Of a stretch of 64,000 nucleotides of DNA, positions 11,600 through 19,194 are shown in pieces. A program made the translations under genes and the position numbers. The notes under the pieces are model-generated. The model was not told the origin of the DNA. It searched no databases and saw nothing but the letters and a program-made list of their open reading frames with translations. Numbering within the stretch: position 1 is the first letter of the stretch; each line of letters opens with the position of its first letter. Origin of the DNA: Actinomyces sp. (GTDB lineage Bacteria; Actinomycetota; Actinomycetes; Actinomycetales; Actinomycetaceae); the NCBI RefSeq assembly GCF_030524025.1, contig NZ_JAUNHI010000002.1:59567-123566 (forward strand), in the 5' to 3' direction.

Positions 11600-12726
11600 C
11601 GGCGTGCTCCCTTGGCGTGGCGGGCGCCCGAGCGGGTGACCCAGCCCCGCAGCCCGGGCATGAGGTCGACCGTGGCGGCCACGGCCAGGGCCACGGCCGT
11701 CGTCGCCCCCACCAGGACGTAGTGGAGGGGGAAGAAGGCCATTGCGGCCATGGAGAAGGCGGCGACGGCGGCCCACATGTACATGACGAGCACGGCGCGG
11801 CGGTGGGAGTGGCCGGCGTCGAGCAGCCGGTGGTGCATGTGCATGCGGTCGGCGTGGAAGGGGCTGTGCCCGGCACGCACCCGCCGGACGATGACCTGGA
11901 TCATGTCGGCCATCGGCAGGAGGAGGACGGCCAGCGGGATGAGCACGGGCAGGAAGACGGGGATGGCCTGGGACCCGCCGATGCTGCCGGGGTCGATCTG
12001 CCCGGTGACGACGATGGTGCCGGCGGCGGAGACCAGGCCGAGCTGCATCGAGCCGGAGTCGCCCATGAAGATCGTCGCCGGGTGGAAGTTGTGGGGCAGG
12101 AAGCCCAGGCATATCCCGATGAGGGCTGCCATGACGGTGGCCGCCAGGGAGGTGTAGGACTCCGGGGAGGTGGTGCGGGTCAGGACGTAGACGTAGAGGA
12201 AGAAGGCGCTGGCGCCGATGCCGATGACGCCGGCGGCCAGCCCGTCGAGCCCGTCGATCCAGTTGACGGCGTTGATGGCTGCCAGGACGACGACGACGGT
12301 GGTGACCAGCGACAGCCGCGAGGAGCCGATGGTCACCCCGGCGATCGGGAAGGTGATGAGCTGGACGCCCTGCCAGGCCATGACAACGGCGGCCAGGGCC
12401 TGCCCGGCCAGCTTCGTCATCCAGTCCAGCTCCCACAAGTCGTCGACGACCCCGAGCAGACAGACGAGACCGGCACCCAGGACCACCGCCCAAGCCGAGG
12501 AGTCGATGACGTTGGACAGGTAGGGCACGCGGGAGGCCACGCACATGGCCGTGGCCAGGCCCAGGAACATCGCCACCCCGCCCAGCCGGGGGATGGGGGT
12601 GGTGTGGACGTCACGTGTGCGCACCGGGGTCAGGGCGTTGGACACGAGCGCGATATGGCGCACGATCGGCACCGAGATGTAGGTGACGGCCGCGGCGACG
12701 AGCAGGATCATGAGGTAGACCTTCAC
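11596..12726 (-). CDS. wecA: Undecaprenyl-phosphate GlcNAc-1-phosphate transferase (WecA/Rfe family)
   Basis: A 376-residue polytopic enzyme of the MraY/WecA glycosyltransferase-4 family, which moves a sugar-1-phosphate from a UDP-sugar to a polyprenyl phosphate and so starts envelope glycan synthesis. Motifs are HTTPIPRLGG after the first helix, LLGVVDDLWELDW (the Asp pair), AAINAVNWIDGLDGLAAG, ICLGFLPHNFHPATIFMGDSG, and the His-rich cytoplasmic loop MHMHHRLLDAGHSHRRAV typical of WecA. The start is GTG at 12726, overlapping the sua5 stop (GTGA). The order sua5, wecA, atpI, atpB is conserved in mycobacteria. Confidence 0.93.
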   Translation of the reverse strand: MKVYLMILLVAAAVTYISVPIVRHIALVSNALTPVRTRDVHTTPIPRLGGVAMFLGLATAMCVASRVPYLSNVIDSSAWAVVLGAGLVCLLGVVDDLWELDWMTKLAGQALAAVVMAWQGVQLITFPIAGVTIGSSRLSLVTTVVVVLAAINAVNWIDGLDGLAAGVIGIGASAFFLYVYVLTRTTSPESYTSLAATVMAALIGICLGFLPHNFHPATIFMGDSGSMQLGLVSAAGTIVVTGQIDPGSIGGSQAIPVFLPVLIPLAVLLLPMADMIQVIVRRVRAGHSPFHADRMHMHHRLLDAGHSHRRAVLVMYMWAAVAAFSMAAMAFFPLHYVLVGATTAVALAVAATVDLMPGLRGWVTRSGARHAKGARR

Positions 12727-13457
12727 CGGCCCACCCCCGTGGGTCGGCGGTGCTCCTTCGCCGGGCGGGTGCCCGGACGCAGCGGGCCGACGATCTTCTC
12801 GAGGACCTCGGCGCTCAGGACGCCCTCGCGCAGGAGGCGCGGGGCCTCGTCGTCTCCGGCCACCGACACGATGGTCGAGGGCACCGGGCCGGGCGTCGGT
12901 CCGCCGTCGAGAAGGAGGATGTCGCCCCCCGGTTCGGCGCGGTCCCCGAAGGCGGCGGCGGCCTGGGCGGCGTCGGTGGCCGGCGGCCTGCCGGTGCGGT
13001 TGGCGCTGGTCACGGCCAACGGGCCGCTGCGCCTCAGCAGCTTCAGGGCCAGGGGGTGGTCGGGCATGCGCACCGCGATGGTGCCCTCGGTCTCCCCCAG
13101 GTCCCAGCCCAGTGCCTCGGCAACGGGGAGCACGAGGGTCAGACCTCCCGGCCAGAAGGCCTCGGCCAGGTCCCGCGCGGCGGCGGGGAGACGCGCGACG
13201 AGCCCGGTCAGGTCCGCCACCGAGGCGATGAGCACCGGCGGAGGCATCTGCCGACCGCGCCCCTTGGCGGCCAGCAGCCGGGCGACGGCGGCGCTGTCGG
13301 CGGCGGCCGCGCCGATGCCGTAGACGGTGTCGGTGGGGAGCAGGAGGAGGCCCCCGTCGTTCAGGTGCGCGACGGCGCGGTCCAGCCCGTCGCCGGGTGT
13401 GGCGCCGGGCAGGGGGGCGGGGGGATGCCGATGGGGCTGGTCGGTCACGACCCCCAT
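12723..13457 (-). CDS. tsaC: L-threonylcarbamoyladenylate synthase (Sua5/YrdC/YciO family)
   Basis: A 244-residue protein starting at ATG 13457. It has the YrdC fold signature (LNDGGLLLLPTDTVYGIGA, then KGRGRQMPPPVLIAS, and GGLTLVLPVA ... TIAVRMPDHPLALKLLRRSGPLAVTSANRTG). The enzyme makes threonylcarbamoyl-AMP from threonine, bicarbonate and ATP for the t6A modification of tRNAs. The usual KxR motif is read here as KGRGRQMP. The C-terminus is too short for a full Sua5 domain. It overlaps wecA by 4 nt and is divergent from the surface-protein gene. Confidence 0.92.
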   Translation of the reverse strand: MGVVTDQPHRHPPAPLPGATPGDGLDRAVAHLNDGGLLLLPTDTVYGIGAAAADSAAVARLLAAKGRGRQMPPPVLIASVADLTGLVARLPAAARDLAEAFWPGGLTLVLPVAEALGWDLGETEGTIAVRMPDHPLALKLLRRSGPLAVTSANRTGRPPATDAAQAAAAFGDRAEPGGDILLLDGGPTPGPVPSTIVSVAGDDEAPRLLREGVLSAEVLEKIVGPLRPGTRPAKEHRRPTGVGR

Positions 13458-13568
13458 CCTCGCACGGATCCCACTCGACCCGGCGCGGCGGGCGCCGTAA
13501 CCGCTTCGAGGCCGAATCGGAACCGCGCGGTGCCCCGGCACCAGTCCCCGGTTCACTACGCTGCTGGG

Positions 13569-16376
13569 GTGCTGGATCCCCATCCTCGCCTCGGTTCCCT
13601 TTCCCTTCCTACCGCCCCCCGCCGCGCGGACAAGCCCCGTCCACGGCGGGGGGCGGCCCGGCTGGCCGTTGTCGTCCTGGCCGTGCTGGCCTGCCTGAGC
13701 ACCGTCGTCGTCCCGGTCCGGGCGGTGGCGGCGGGGACGGTCGACCTCATCGTCCAGATGTCCGTGCCCGCCACCGCGGGGGCCGGCTCGGCCTTCGAGG
13801 CGACGATGACCATCACGAACCGGGGCGCCGACGCCGCCACCGATGTCGGGGTGTCCCTGGCCATGGACGCCGGGACGACCTCCATCGTGGCCACACCGGG
13901 CACGGCGACCTCCGGTGCGAGCCCCGCCGAGCAGCTGACGGTCTCGGGGACGACCGTGAGCGGCACGATCCCGACCCTGCCGCCCCTGGGCACGGTCACG
14001 GTCGTGGTCACCGGCCGCTACCCGGTCGCCTCCTCGGCCGCCTTCCAGGCCACGGCGACGGCGGGTCCCGCGGACACCGAGCTCGACCCGTCGACGAACT
14101 CTGTGACCCAGAACACCGCACTGGACCGGGGGGCCTCGGTGTCGGTGTCCAAGACCCAGGACCTGGCCACCGTCGCCTCCGGCCAGACCCGCACCTACAC
14201 CGTCACCTACACCAACACCGGCGCCATCGACATCACCGGCCTCCGACTCACCGACTACTACACCCTCGGGGCCGCCCAGACCGGCACCACCTACTCGGTG
14301 TCCTGCGCCCCCTCCTCCACCGCCCCCTGCCCCAGCTGGGCCAACGGCACCACTCGAACATCAACCAACTCAACGGTGGTCTACATGTACTCCGACGGCA
14401 CCGCCGACCTGCCCGTCGGAACCAGCCTCGTGCTGACCATCCCCATCACCACCACCATGGCCTGCCTGCCCACCGGCACCACCACCGCCACCAACTACAC
14501 CAACTTCACCGCCCCTGCCGATGTGCAGCTCGCCCCCGGCGCCACCTCAGCCCGAGTCACCGGCAATTTGACCGCCCCGGTGTGCCCCACCGCCTCGGTG
14601 TCGGTGTCCAAGACCCAGGACCTGGCCACCGTCGCCTCCGGCCAGACCCGCACCTACACCGTCACCTACACCAACACCGGCGCCATCGACATCACCGGCC
14701 TCCGACTCACCGACTACTACACCCTCGGGGCCGCCCAGACCGGCACCACCTACTCGGTGTCCTGCGCCCCCTCCTCCACCGCCCCCTGCCCCAGCTGGGC
14801 CAACGGCACCACTCGAACATCAACCAACTCAACGGTGGTCTACATGTACTCCGACGGCACCGCCGACCTGCCCGTCGGAACCAGCCTCGTGCTGACCATC
14901 CCCATCACCACCACCATGGCCTGCCTGCCCACCGGCACCACCACCGCCACCAACTACACCAACTTCACCGCCCCTGCCGATGTGCAGCTCGCCCCCGGCG
15001 CCACCTCAGCCCGAGTCACCGGCAATTTGACCGCCCCGGTGTGCCCCACCGCCTCGGTGTCGGTGTCCAAGACCCAGGACCTGGCCACCGTCGCCTCCGG
15101 CCAGACCCGCACCTACACCGTCACCTACACCAACACCGGCGCCATCGACATCACCGGCCTCCGACTCACCGACTACTACACCCTCGGGGCCGCCCAGACC
15201 GGCACCACCTACTCGGTGTCCTGCGCCCCCTCCTCCACCGCCCCCTGCCCCAGCTGGGCCAACGGCACCACTCGAACATCAACCAACTCAACGGTGGTCT
15301 ACATGTACTCCGACGGCACCGCCGACCTGCCCGTCGGAACCAGCCTCGTGCTGACCATCCCCATCACCACCACCATGGCCTGCCTGCCCACCGGCACCAC
15401 CACCGCCACCAACTACACCAACGTCGTCGCCCCCACCGGCATACAGCTCGCCCCTGGCGCCACCTCAGCCCGAGTCACCGGCAGCTTGCGCACAACGGAC
15501 ATCACGACGACGACAAGGGTCTCGACCAGCTCGCCCGAGCCGGGCGAGGAGCTGACCGTGTCCTCGGAGATCTCCAACCGATGCGGTGCCACGACCAATG
15601 TCCCGGTCACCATCACCCTTCCCGAGGGCGGATTGACCGTGGCCGACGGGGCGACCCCCGTGTGCACGGCCGCCGGGGGCGCGACCTGCCCGACGGACCT
15701 GCTCTACGATCCCGCAAGCCACACGGTGACCGGGACGGTGCCCTCCGTGCCCGCGGGCGGCTCCGTCGTCATCTCGCTGACGGGTCGGGCGGGGGTCATC
15801 CAGTCCCTCGGCTCCTCACAGCTCGTGACGACAAGCGCCCCCGACCCCTGGGACCTCACGCCGACGACGAACACGTCCTCGACGACCTACGCCTACCGCA
15901 ACACCCGCACCGATGTCACGGTCATCCACCGGGTCGAGGGGCTTCCCGCCACCGGGGCACCCGAGTCGATGACCTTCACCGGAACCCTGTCCTGCCAGGC
16001 CTCGGGCACCCATCCCGTGTCCGTGACCATCCCGGCGGGCTCCACCGAGGCCCGCACGACGGTACTGGCCGCGGTGTGGCTCAAGGACACCTGCACGATC
16101 ACGGTCGAGCACCCCGAGGCCCCGACAGGACTGTCCTGGGTCACGGGCACCCAGGCGAGCGTGACCGAGTCGACCGGGGAGGTGAGCGCTCCGGTGGAAC
16201 GACGCTACACCTGGGTGCTCACCGACCAGCCGCAGAGCTTCCCCCTCGTGCCGCCCCTGCCGCTGACCGGCGGCACCCCGGCGGACACCCTCACCATCGT
16301 GGGGGCGGGCATGGTCTTCCTCGCCCTCGTCCTGGCCGCCCTGCGGCGCCGCGCCCCTCACCGAGATCGGGACTAA
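13569..16376 (+). CDS. LPxTG-anchored surface protein with three DUF11-like repeats
   Basis: A 935-residue exported protein beginning at GTG 13569. A basic N-terminus and hydrophobic core (RLAVVVLAVLACLSTVVVPV, ending AVAAG) form a signal peptide. A first DUF11-like domain follows, then three 153-residue repeats (ASVSVSKTQDL to NLTAPVCPT) and two more beta-rich domains with Cys residues. The C-terminus has the sortase motif LPLTG (897-901), a membrane helix and an Arg-rich tail, so the protein should be linked to peptidoglycan by a class A/E-type sortase encoded elsewhere. The last codons and TAA stop come from a module repeat. It probably acts as an adhesin or fibrous spacer; no fimbrial CNA domain was recognised. 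Confidence 0.85.
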   Translation: MLDPHPRLGSLSLPTAPRRADKPRPRRGAARLAVVVLAVLACLSTVVVPVRAVAAGTVDLIVQMSVPATAGAGSAFEATMTITNRGADAATDVGVSLAMDAGTTSIVATPGTATSGASPAEQLTVSGTTVSGTIPTLPPLGTVTVVVTGRYPVASSAAFQATATAGPADTELDPSTNSVTQNTALDRGASVSVSKTQDLATVASGQTRTYTVTYTNTGAIDITGLRLTDYYTLGAAQTGTTYSVSCAPSSTAPCPSWANGTTRTSTNSTVVYMYSDGTADLPVGTSLVLTIPITTTMACLPTGTTTATNYTNFTAPADVQLAPGATSARVTGNLTAPVCPTASVSVSKTQDLATVASGQTRTYTVTYTNTGAIDITGLRLTDYYTLGAAQTGTTYSVSCAPSSTAPCPSWANGTTRTSTNSTVVYMYSDGTADLPVGTSLVLTIPITTTMACLPTGTTTATNYTNFTAPADVQLAPGATSARVTGNLTAPVCPTASVSVSKTQDLATVASGQTRTYTVTYTNTGAIDITGLRLTDYYTLGAAQTGTTYSVSCAPSSTAPCPSWANGTTRTSTNSTVVYMYSDGTADLPVGTSLVLTIPITTTMACLPTGTTTATNYTNVVAPTGIQLAPGATSARVTGSLRTTDITTTTRVSTSSPEPGEELTVSSEISNRCGATTNVPVTITLPEGGLTVADGATPVCTAAGGATCPTDLLYDPASHTVTGTVPSVPAGGSVVISLTGRAGVIQSLGSSQLVTTSAPDPWDLTPTTNTSSTTYAYRNTRTDVTVIHRVEGLPATGAPESMTFTGTLSCQASGTHPVSVTIPAGSTEARTTVLAAVWLKDTCTITVEHPEAPTGLSWVTGTQASVTESTGEVSAPVERRYTWVLTDQPQSFPLVPPLPLTGGTPADTLTIVGAGMVFLALVLAALRRRAPHRDRD
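14133..15486 (+). repeat. Three 459-bp tandem repeats within the surface-protein gene
   Basis: Units start at 14133, 14592 and 15051. Units 1 and 2 look identical over all 459 bp, and unit 3 is identical for its first 372 bp (to 15422) before diverging. Each unit encodes one 153-residue DUF11-like domain. Identity at synonymous sites implies recent amplification or gene conversion, and the array should vary in length by recombination. Confidence 0.95.
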
Positions 16377-16432
16377 TGACACCTCGAGATCGGTGGATAT
16401 GGCACCTCGAGGTGCCATATCCACCGATCTCG
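16362..16432. repeat. Dispersed 23-bp module array, copy B (two forward, one reverse; 48-bp palindrome)
   Basis: Two forward units (16362-16384 and 16385-16407) are followed by one reverse unit (16410-16432). The second and third form a perfect 48-bp palindrome centred on TCGA at 16385-16432. The first unit codes for the C-terminal RDRD and TAA stop of the surface protein. The next gene ends on the other strand at 16476, so the array lies between convergent genes. Confidence 0.9.
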
Positions 16433-16475
16433 GCGAGGGGGTGGGGCCCCGACTCGTGGCGGCGGGCTGGCACGC

Positions 16476-16976
16476 TCAGCCGACGATGAGCGCAGCCACC
16501 CAGGCGGTGGCCGCCACGAGGCACCCGCCGAGCTCCAGGACGATGGCCAGCCCCTGGGCCTTGACCGCCTCCCAGGCGGCGGCACGGGCGGCGCGCTCCT
16601 GGCCCAGGCGCTGGAGCTCCCACAGGTAGACCCCGAGGGTGAAGCCCAGGGGCAGGCCGACGACCGGGACGAGGAAGAAGCCGAGGACACCTGCCGCACC
16701 GCCCACGAGCAGGGAGCGTCCGGGCACGCCCGCGCGGGTGAGCCGGCGCCCGACCAGCACGTACTTGCCGACGCCCGTCACGATGATCGCGGCTGCCGAG
16801 ACCGCCAGGGCCGCCCAGGCGGCGCCTCCCCCGGTCAGGACGGCCCACACCGCCACCGCCGCCAGGACGAGCAGGGGGCCGGGGTAGACCTGGGTCAGCG
16901 CACCACCCAGCCCCACGAGGATGACGAGTGCGACGACGACGTTGAGCGCAATCTCCACGACCCAAGGCTCCCACAC
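16476..16976 (-). CDS. DUF456 family membrane protein
   Basis: A 166-residue protein with four or five hydrophobic segments. The pattern PGPLLVLAAVAVWAVLTGG, then GKYVLVGRRLTRAGVPGRSLLVGGAAGVLGFFLVPVVGLPLG, matches the DUF456 family of small integral membrane proteins with glycine-rich helix motifs. Function is unknown. It reads in the same direction as, and about 55 bp after, the response regulator gene, so cotranscription with the envelope-stress system is possible. Confidence 0.8.
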   Translation of the reverse strand: MWEPWVVEIALNVVVALVILVGLGGALTQVYPGPLLVLAAVAVWAVLTGGGAAWAALAVSAAAIIVTGVGKYVLVGRRLTRAGVPGRSLLVGGAAGVLGFFLVPVVGLPLGFTLGVYLWELQRLGQERAARAAAWEAVKAQGLAIVLELGGCLVAATAWVAALIVG

Positions 16977-17032
16977 CGGCCAGGGCGATCACACCCGACC
17001 GGCACCCGGTTCGTATGCGCCCCGCGACCGGC

Positions 17033-17695
17033 TCACACGATGCGCCGCGCCGCCGCCCACCGGGTCAGCTCGTTGCGGTTGGACAGCTGGAGCTTGCGCA
17101 GCACGGCCGAGACGTGGGTCTCGACGGTCTTGACCGAGATGAAGAGCTCGGAGGCGCACTCCTTGTAGGTGTAGCCGCGGGCGATGAGGCGCATGACCTC
17201 GCGCTCCCGCGATGAGAGGCGGTCGAGCTCGGAGTCGGCCACCGCGAGCTCCCCGGCGCCGGTCCCGAAGGCGTCGAGGACGAAGCCCGCCAGGCGCGGG
17301 GAGAAGGCGGCGTCACCGGCGGCCACCCGCCGCACGCCCTGGGCGAGGTCCTCGGTCGAGATCGCCTTGGTCACGTAGCCGCGAGCGCCCGCCCGGATGA
17401 CCCCGACGACGTCCTCGGAGGCGTCGGAGACCGACAGCGCCAGGAAGCGGGTGCCCGGGACGTCGCGGCAGGCGCGGACCACCTCGGCCCCGCCCCCGCC
17501 CCCGCCGCCGGGCAGGTGGACGTCGAGCAGAACGACGTCGGGTCTCAGGGCGTGGACCGCGGCGACGGCGCCCTCGACGTCGTCGGCCTCGGCCACGACG
17601 TGCAGGTCCGGGGCGTGGGCGGTCAGCTCGGCGCGCACGCCGGCGCGCACGAGGGCGTGGTCGTCGACCACGAGCAGGTTGAGCGGCTCGCTCAT
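17033..17695 (-). CDS. NarL/LuxR-family response regulator
   Basis: A 220-residue regulator with an N-terminal receiver domain (VVDDHALVRAG acidic pocket, phospho-acceptor Asp in VVLLDVHLPG, switch region LALSVSD and Lys in GYVTKA) and a C-terminal LuxR-type helix-turn-helix (LSSREREVMRLIARGYTYKECASELFISVKTVETHVS). A run of six Gly after HLPG is an unusual loop insertion. Its ATG overlaps the kinase stop by 4 nt, so the two proteins are made in linked amounts. It probably controls the divergent PspC gene. Confidence 0.93.
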   Translation of the reverse strand: MSEPLNLLVVDDHALVRAGVRAELTAHAPDLHVVAEADDVEGAVAAVHALRPDVVLLDVHLPGGGGGGGAEVVRACRDVPGTRFLALSVSDASEDVVGVIRAGARGYVTKAISTEDLAQGVRRVAAGDAAFSPRLAGFVLDAFGTGAGELAVADSELDRLSSREREVMRLIARGYTYKECASELFISVKTVETHVSAVLRKLQLSNRNELTRWAAARRIV

Positions 17696-19056
17696 CTCAC
17701 GAAGACCTCCGTGTCCTCAAGGTGGTGACCGGCTGCGGTGTGCCCGGGCGGGGCTCCGGCGGGCAGGGACAGGTGAATCTCAGTGCCCTGCTCGAGGCGT
17801 CTGAGGAGGGCGGCGCCGCCGTGGCGCTCCATCCGGCCGATGATCGACTCGCGCACCCCGTGGCGGTCGGGGGCCACCTGCTCGAGGGTGAAGCCCGGAC
17901 CGCGGTCGCGCACGAAGACCTCGAGGCGCTCGGCGGTGATCTCGGCGTAAACCGACACCGGCGCCCTGCCGTGCCGCACGGCGTTGGACAGCGCCTCGCG
18001 GGCGGCCGCGACAATGACCTCCGTGTCGCGGTCCGGGGCGCGGTCCCCCACGATGACGAGGTCGATGGGGACTCCGTGGAGGTCCTCGATCTCCCCGATG
18101 AGGTCCCGTAAGGCGTCCCCCACGGAGGTCCCCGCGGCAGGGCGGTCGCTATAGAGCCAGGCGCGCAGCTCGCGCTCCTGGGAGCGGGCCAGACGGGCGA
18201 CGGTCTCAGGCTCATCGGCCCGCTTGCGGATAAGAGTGAGGGTCTGGAGGACCGAGTCGTGGAGGTGGGCGGCGATGTCGGCGCGCTCGGCCTCGCGCGC
18301 CTCGGCGGCCCGTGTCGCGGCCAGGGCGCGGTTGGTGCGCAGCCACAGGGGTGCCAGGACCATGCCGATCCCCGCGACGAGGACACCGCCGATCAGGGCG
18401 CCGGTCAGCAGGTACCGCAGGGAGATGTCGGTGCCGATCCAGGCGAGGATGCCCAGGGCGGACAGGGCGACGCCGGCGGCGAGGCGGACCATCGCGCCGC
18501 GGTCGCGGTGCGGGCCGGTGACGGCGTCGACCTGCGCCCAGGACAGGGCGGCGCCCGCCGCGACGACCATGGCGGGCAGGAACCATCCCGAGCCCTCGAG
18601 CAGTCCCCGGCGCCACAGGACGACCGCGCCGGCGGCCAGGAGCAGGGCGGCCCCCGCCAGCAGGAACCGCAGCCGGGGGGAGGAGGCATTACGCATGTCG
18701 ATGCTGCCGACCCCGAGCCGGCCGGCGAGGCGGGCGCGCGCCGCGGGGATGGTCCCGGCGGCCTCGGCCCGCGGGTCGCCGACCGGAACGACCAGCCACA
18801 GCAACGCGTAAAGCAGGAACCCGCTCGCCCCCACCGCCGAGATCAGGACGAAGGCCAGACGCACCCTGGCCACGGGCAGCCCGAGGTGATCGGCGAGCCC
18901 CGCGCACACCCCGGCCAGGACCCTTCCGCCGGGGGGCCCGCCCTCGGGGCGGGTGCGCGCAGGGCGGCGCAGCGGCAGCCGCGGCGCTGCGGGCCGACCG
19001 GTCCTCCATGAGGCGGCCTTCGGGGCGCCGGTCGTCACGGTCTGCGGGGTCGTCAT
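17692..19056 (-). CDS. PspC-domain sensor histidine kinase (LiaS/DesK type)
   Basis: A 454-residue kinase from ATG 19056. Residues of about 40-90 are a PspC domain (RVLAGVCAGLADHLGLPVARVRLAFVL) with membrane helices; four further helices follow. The HisKA_3 motif with phospho-acceptor His is ADIAAHLHDSVLQTLTLI, and the ATPase domain shows AAREALSNAVRHG and VRDRGPGF. Kinases of this type sense envelope stress from within the membrane. Fusion of PspC to the kinase recurs in actinobacteria. The longer ORF from 19725 would overlap the divergent gene and is rejected. Confidence 0.9.
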   Translation of the reverse strand: MTTPQTVTTGAPKAASWRTGRPAAPRLPLRRPARTRPEGGPPGGRVLAGVCAGLADHLGLPVARVRLAFVLISAVGASGFLLYALLWLVVPVGDPRAEAAGTIPAARARLAGRLGVGSIDMRNASSPRLRFLLAGAALLLAAGAVVLWRRGLLEGSGWFLPAMVVAAGAALSWAQVDAVTGPHRDRGAMVRLAAGVALSALGILAWIGTDISLRYLLTGALIGGVLVAGIGMVLAPLWLRTNRALAATRAAEAREAERADIAAHLHDSVLQTLTLIRKRADEPETVARLARSQERELRAWLYSDRPAAGTSVGDALRDLIGEIEDLHGVPIDLVIVGDRAPDRDTEVIVAAAREALSNAVRHGRAPVSVYAEITAERLEVFVRDRGPGFTLEQVAPDRHGVRESIIGRMERHGGAALLRRLEQGTEIHLSLPAGAPPGHTAAGHHLEDTEVFVR

Positions 19057-19142
19057 GGGGACATCGTGGCACGGGGGCAGGCGCTGCACGCCGGTCCCCG
19101 ACCCCGCAACCAGGGGCCGTCGCGGTGATAGTCCGGGACCGT

Positions 19143-19158
19143 TCAGGGGAACCCCTGA
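19143..19158. promoter_or_regulatory. Palindromic candidate operator between the divergent PspC genes
   Basis: TCAGGGGAACCCCTGA is a perfect inverted repeat 37 bp upstream of the PspC/LiaF-like start and 87 bp upstream of the kinase start. Its dyad symmetry and placement suit binding by the LuxR-type response regulator and would allow autoregulation; no binding data are available. Confidence 0.55.
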
Positions 19159-19194
19159 TCCCGTCGGGACGAGCCCGGGGGCGACCATGGAGGC

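Noticed and set aside
12750..13568. N-terminal extension of the surface-protein frame
   Set aside because: The extra 273 codons are antisense to the sua5 gene and lack a signal peptide; the GTG at 13569 is followed by a proper export signal.
14133..15486. Possible CRISPR array
   Set aside because: The repeats are 459 bp, contiguous and coding, with no spacers; no cas genes are present.
13397..16489. Second long repetitive frame (1030 codons) overlapping the surface-protein gene
   Set aside because: It is the +1 frame of the same repeats, rich in His, Arg and Pro, without domain features.
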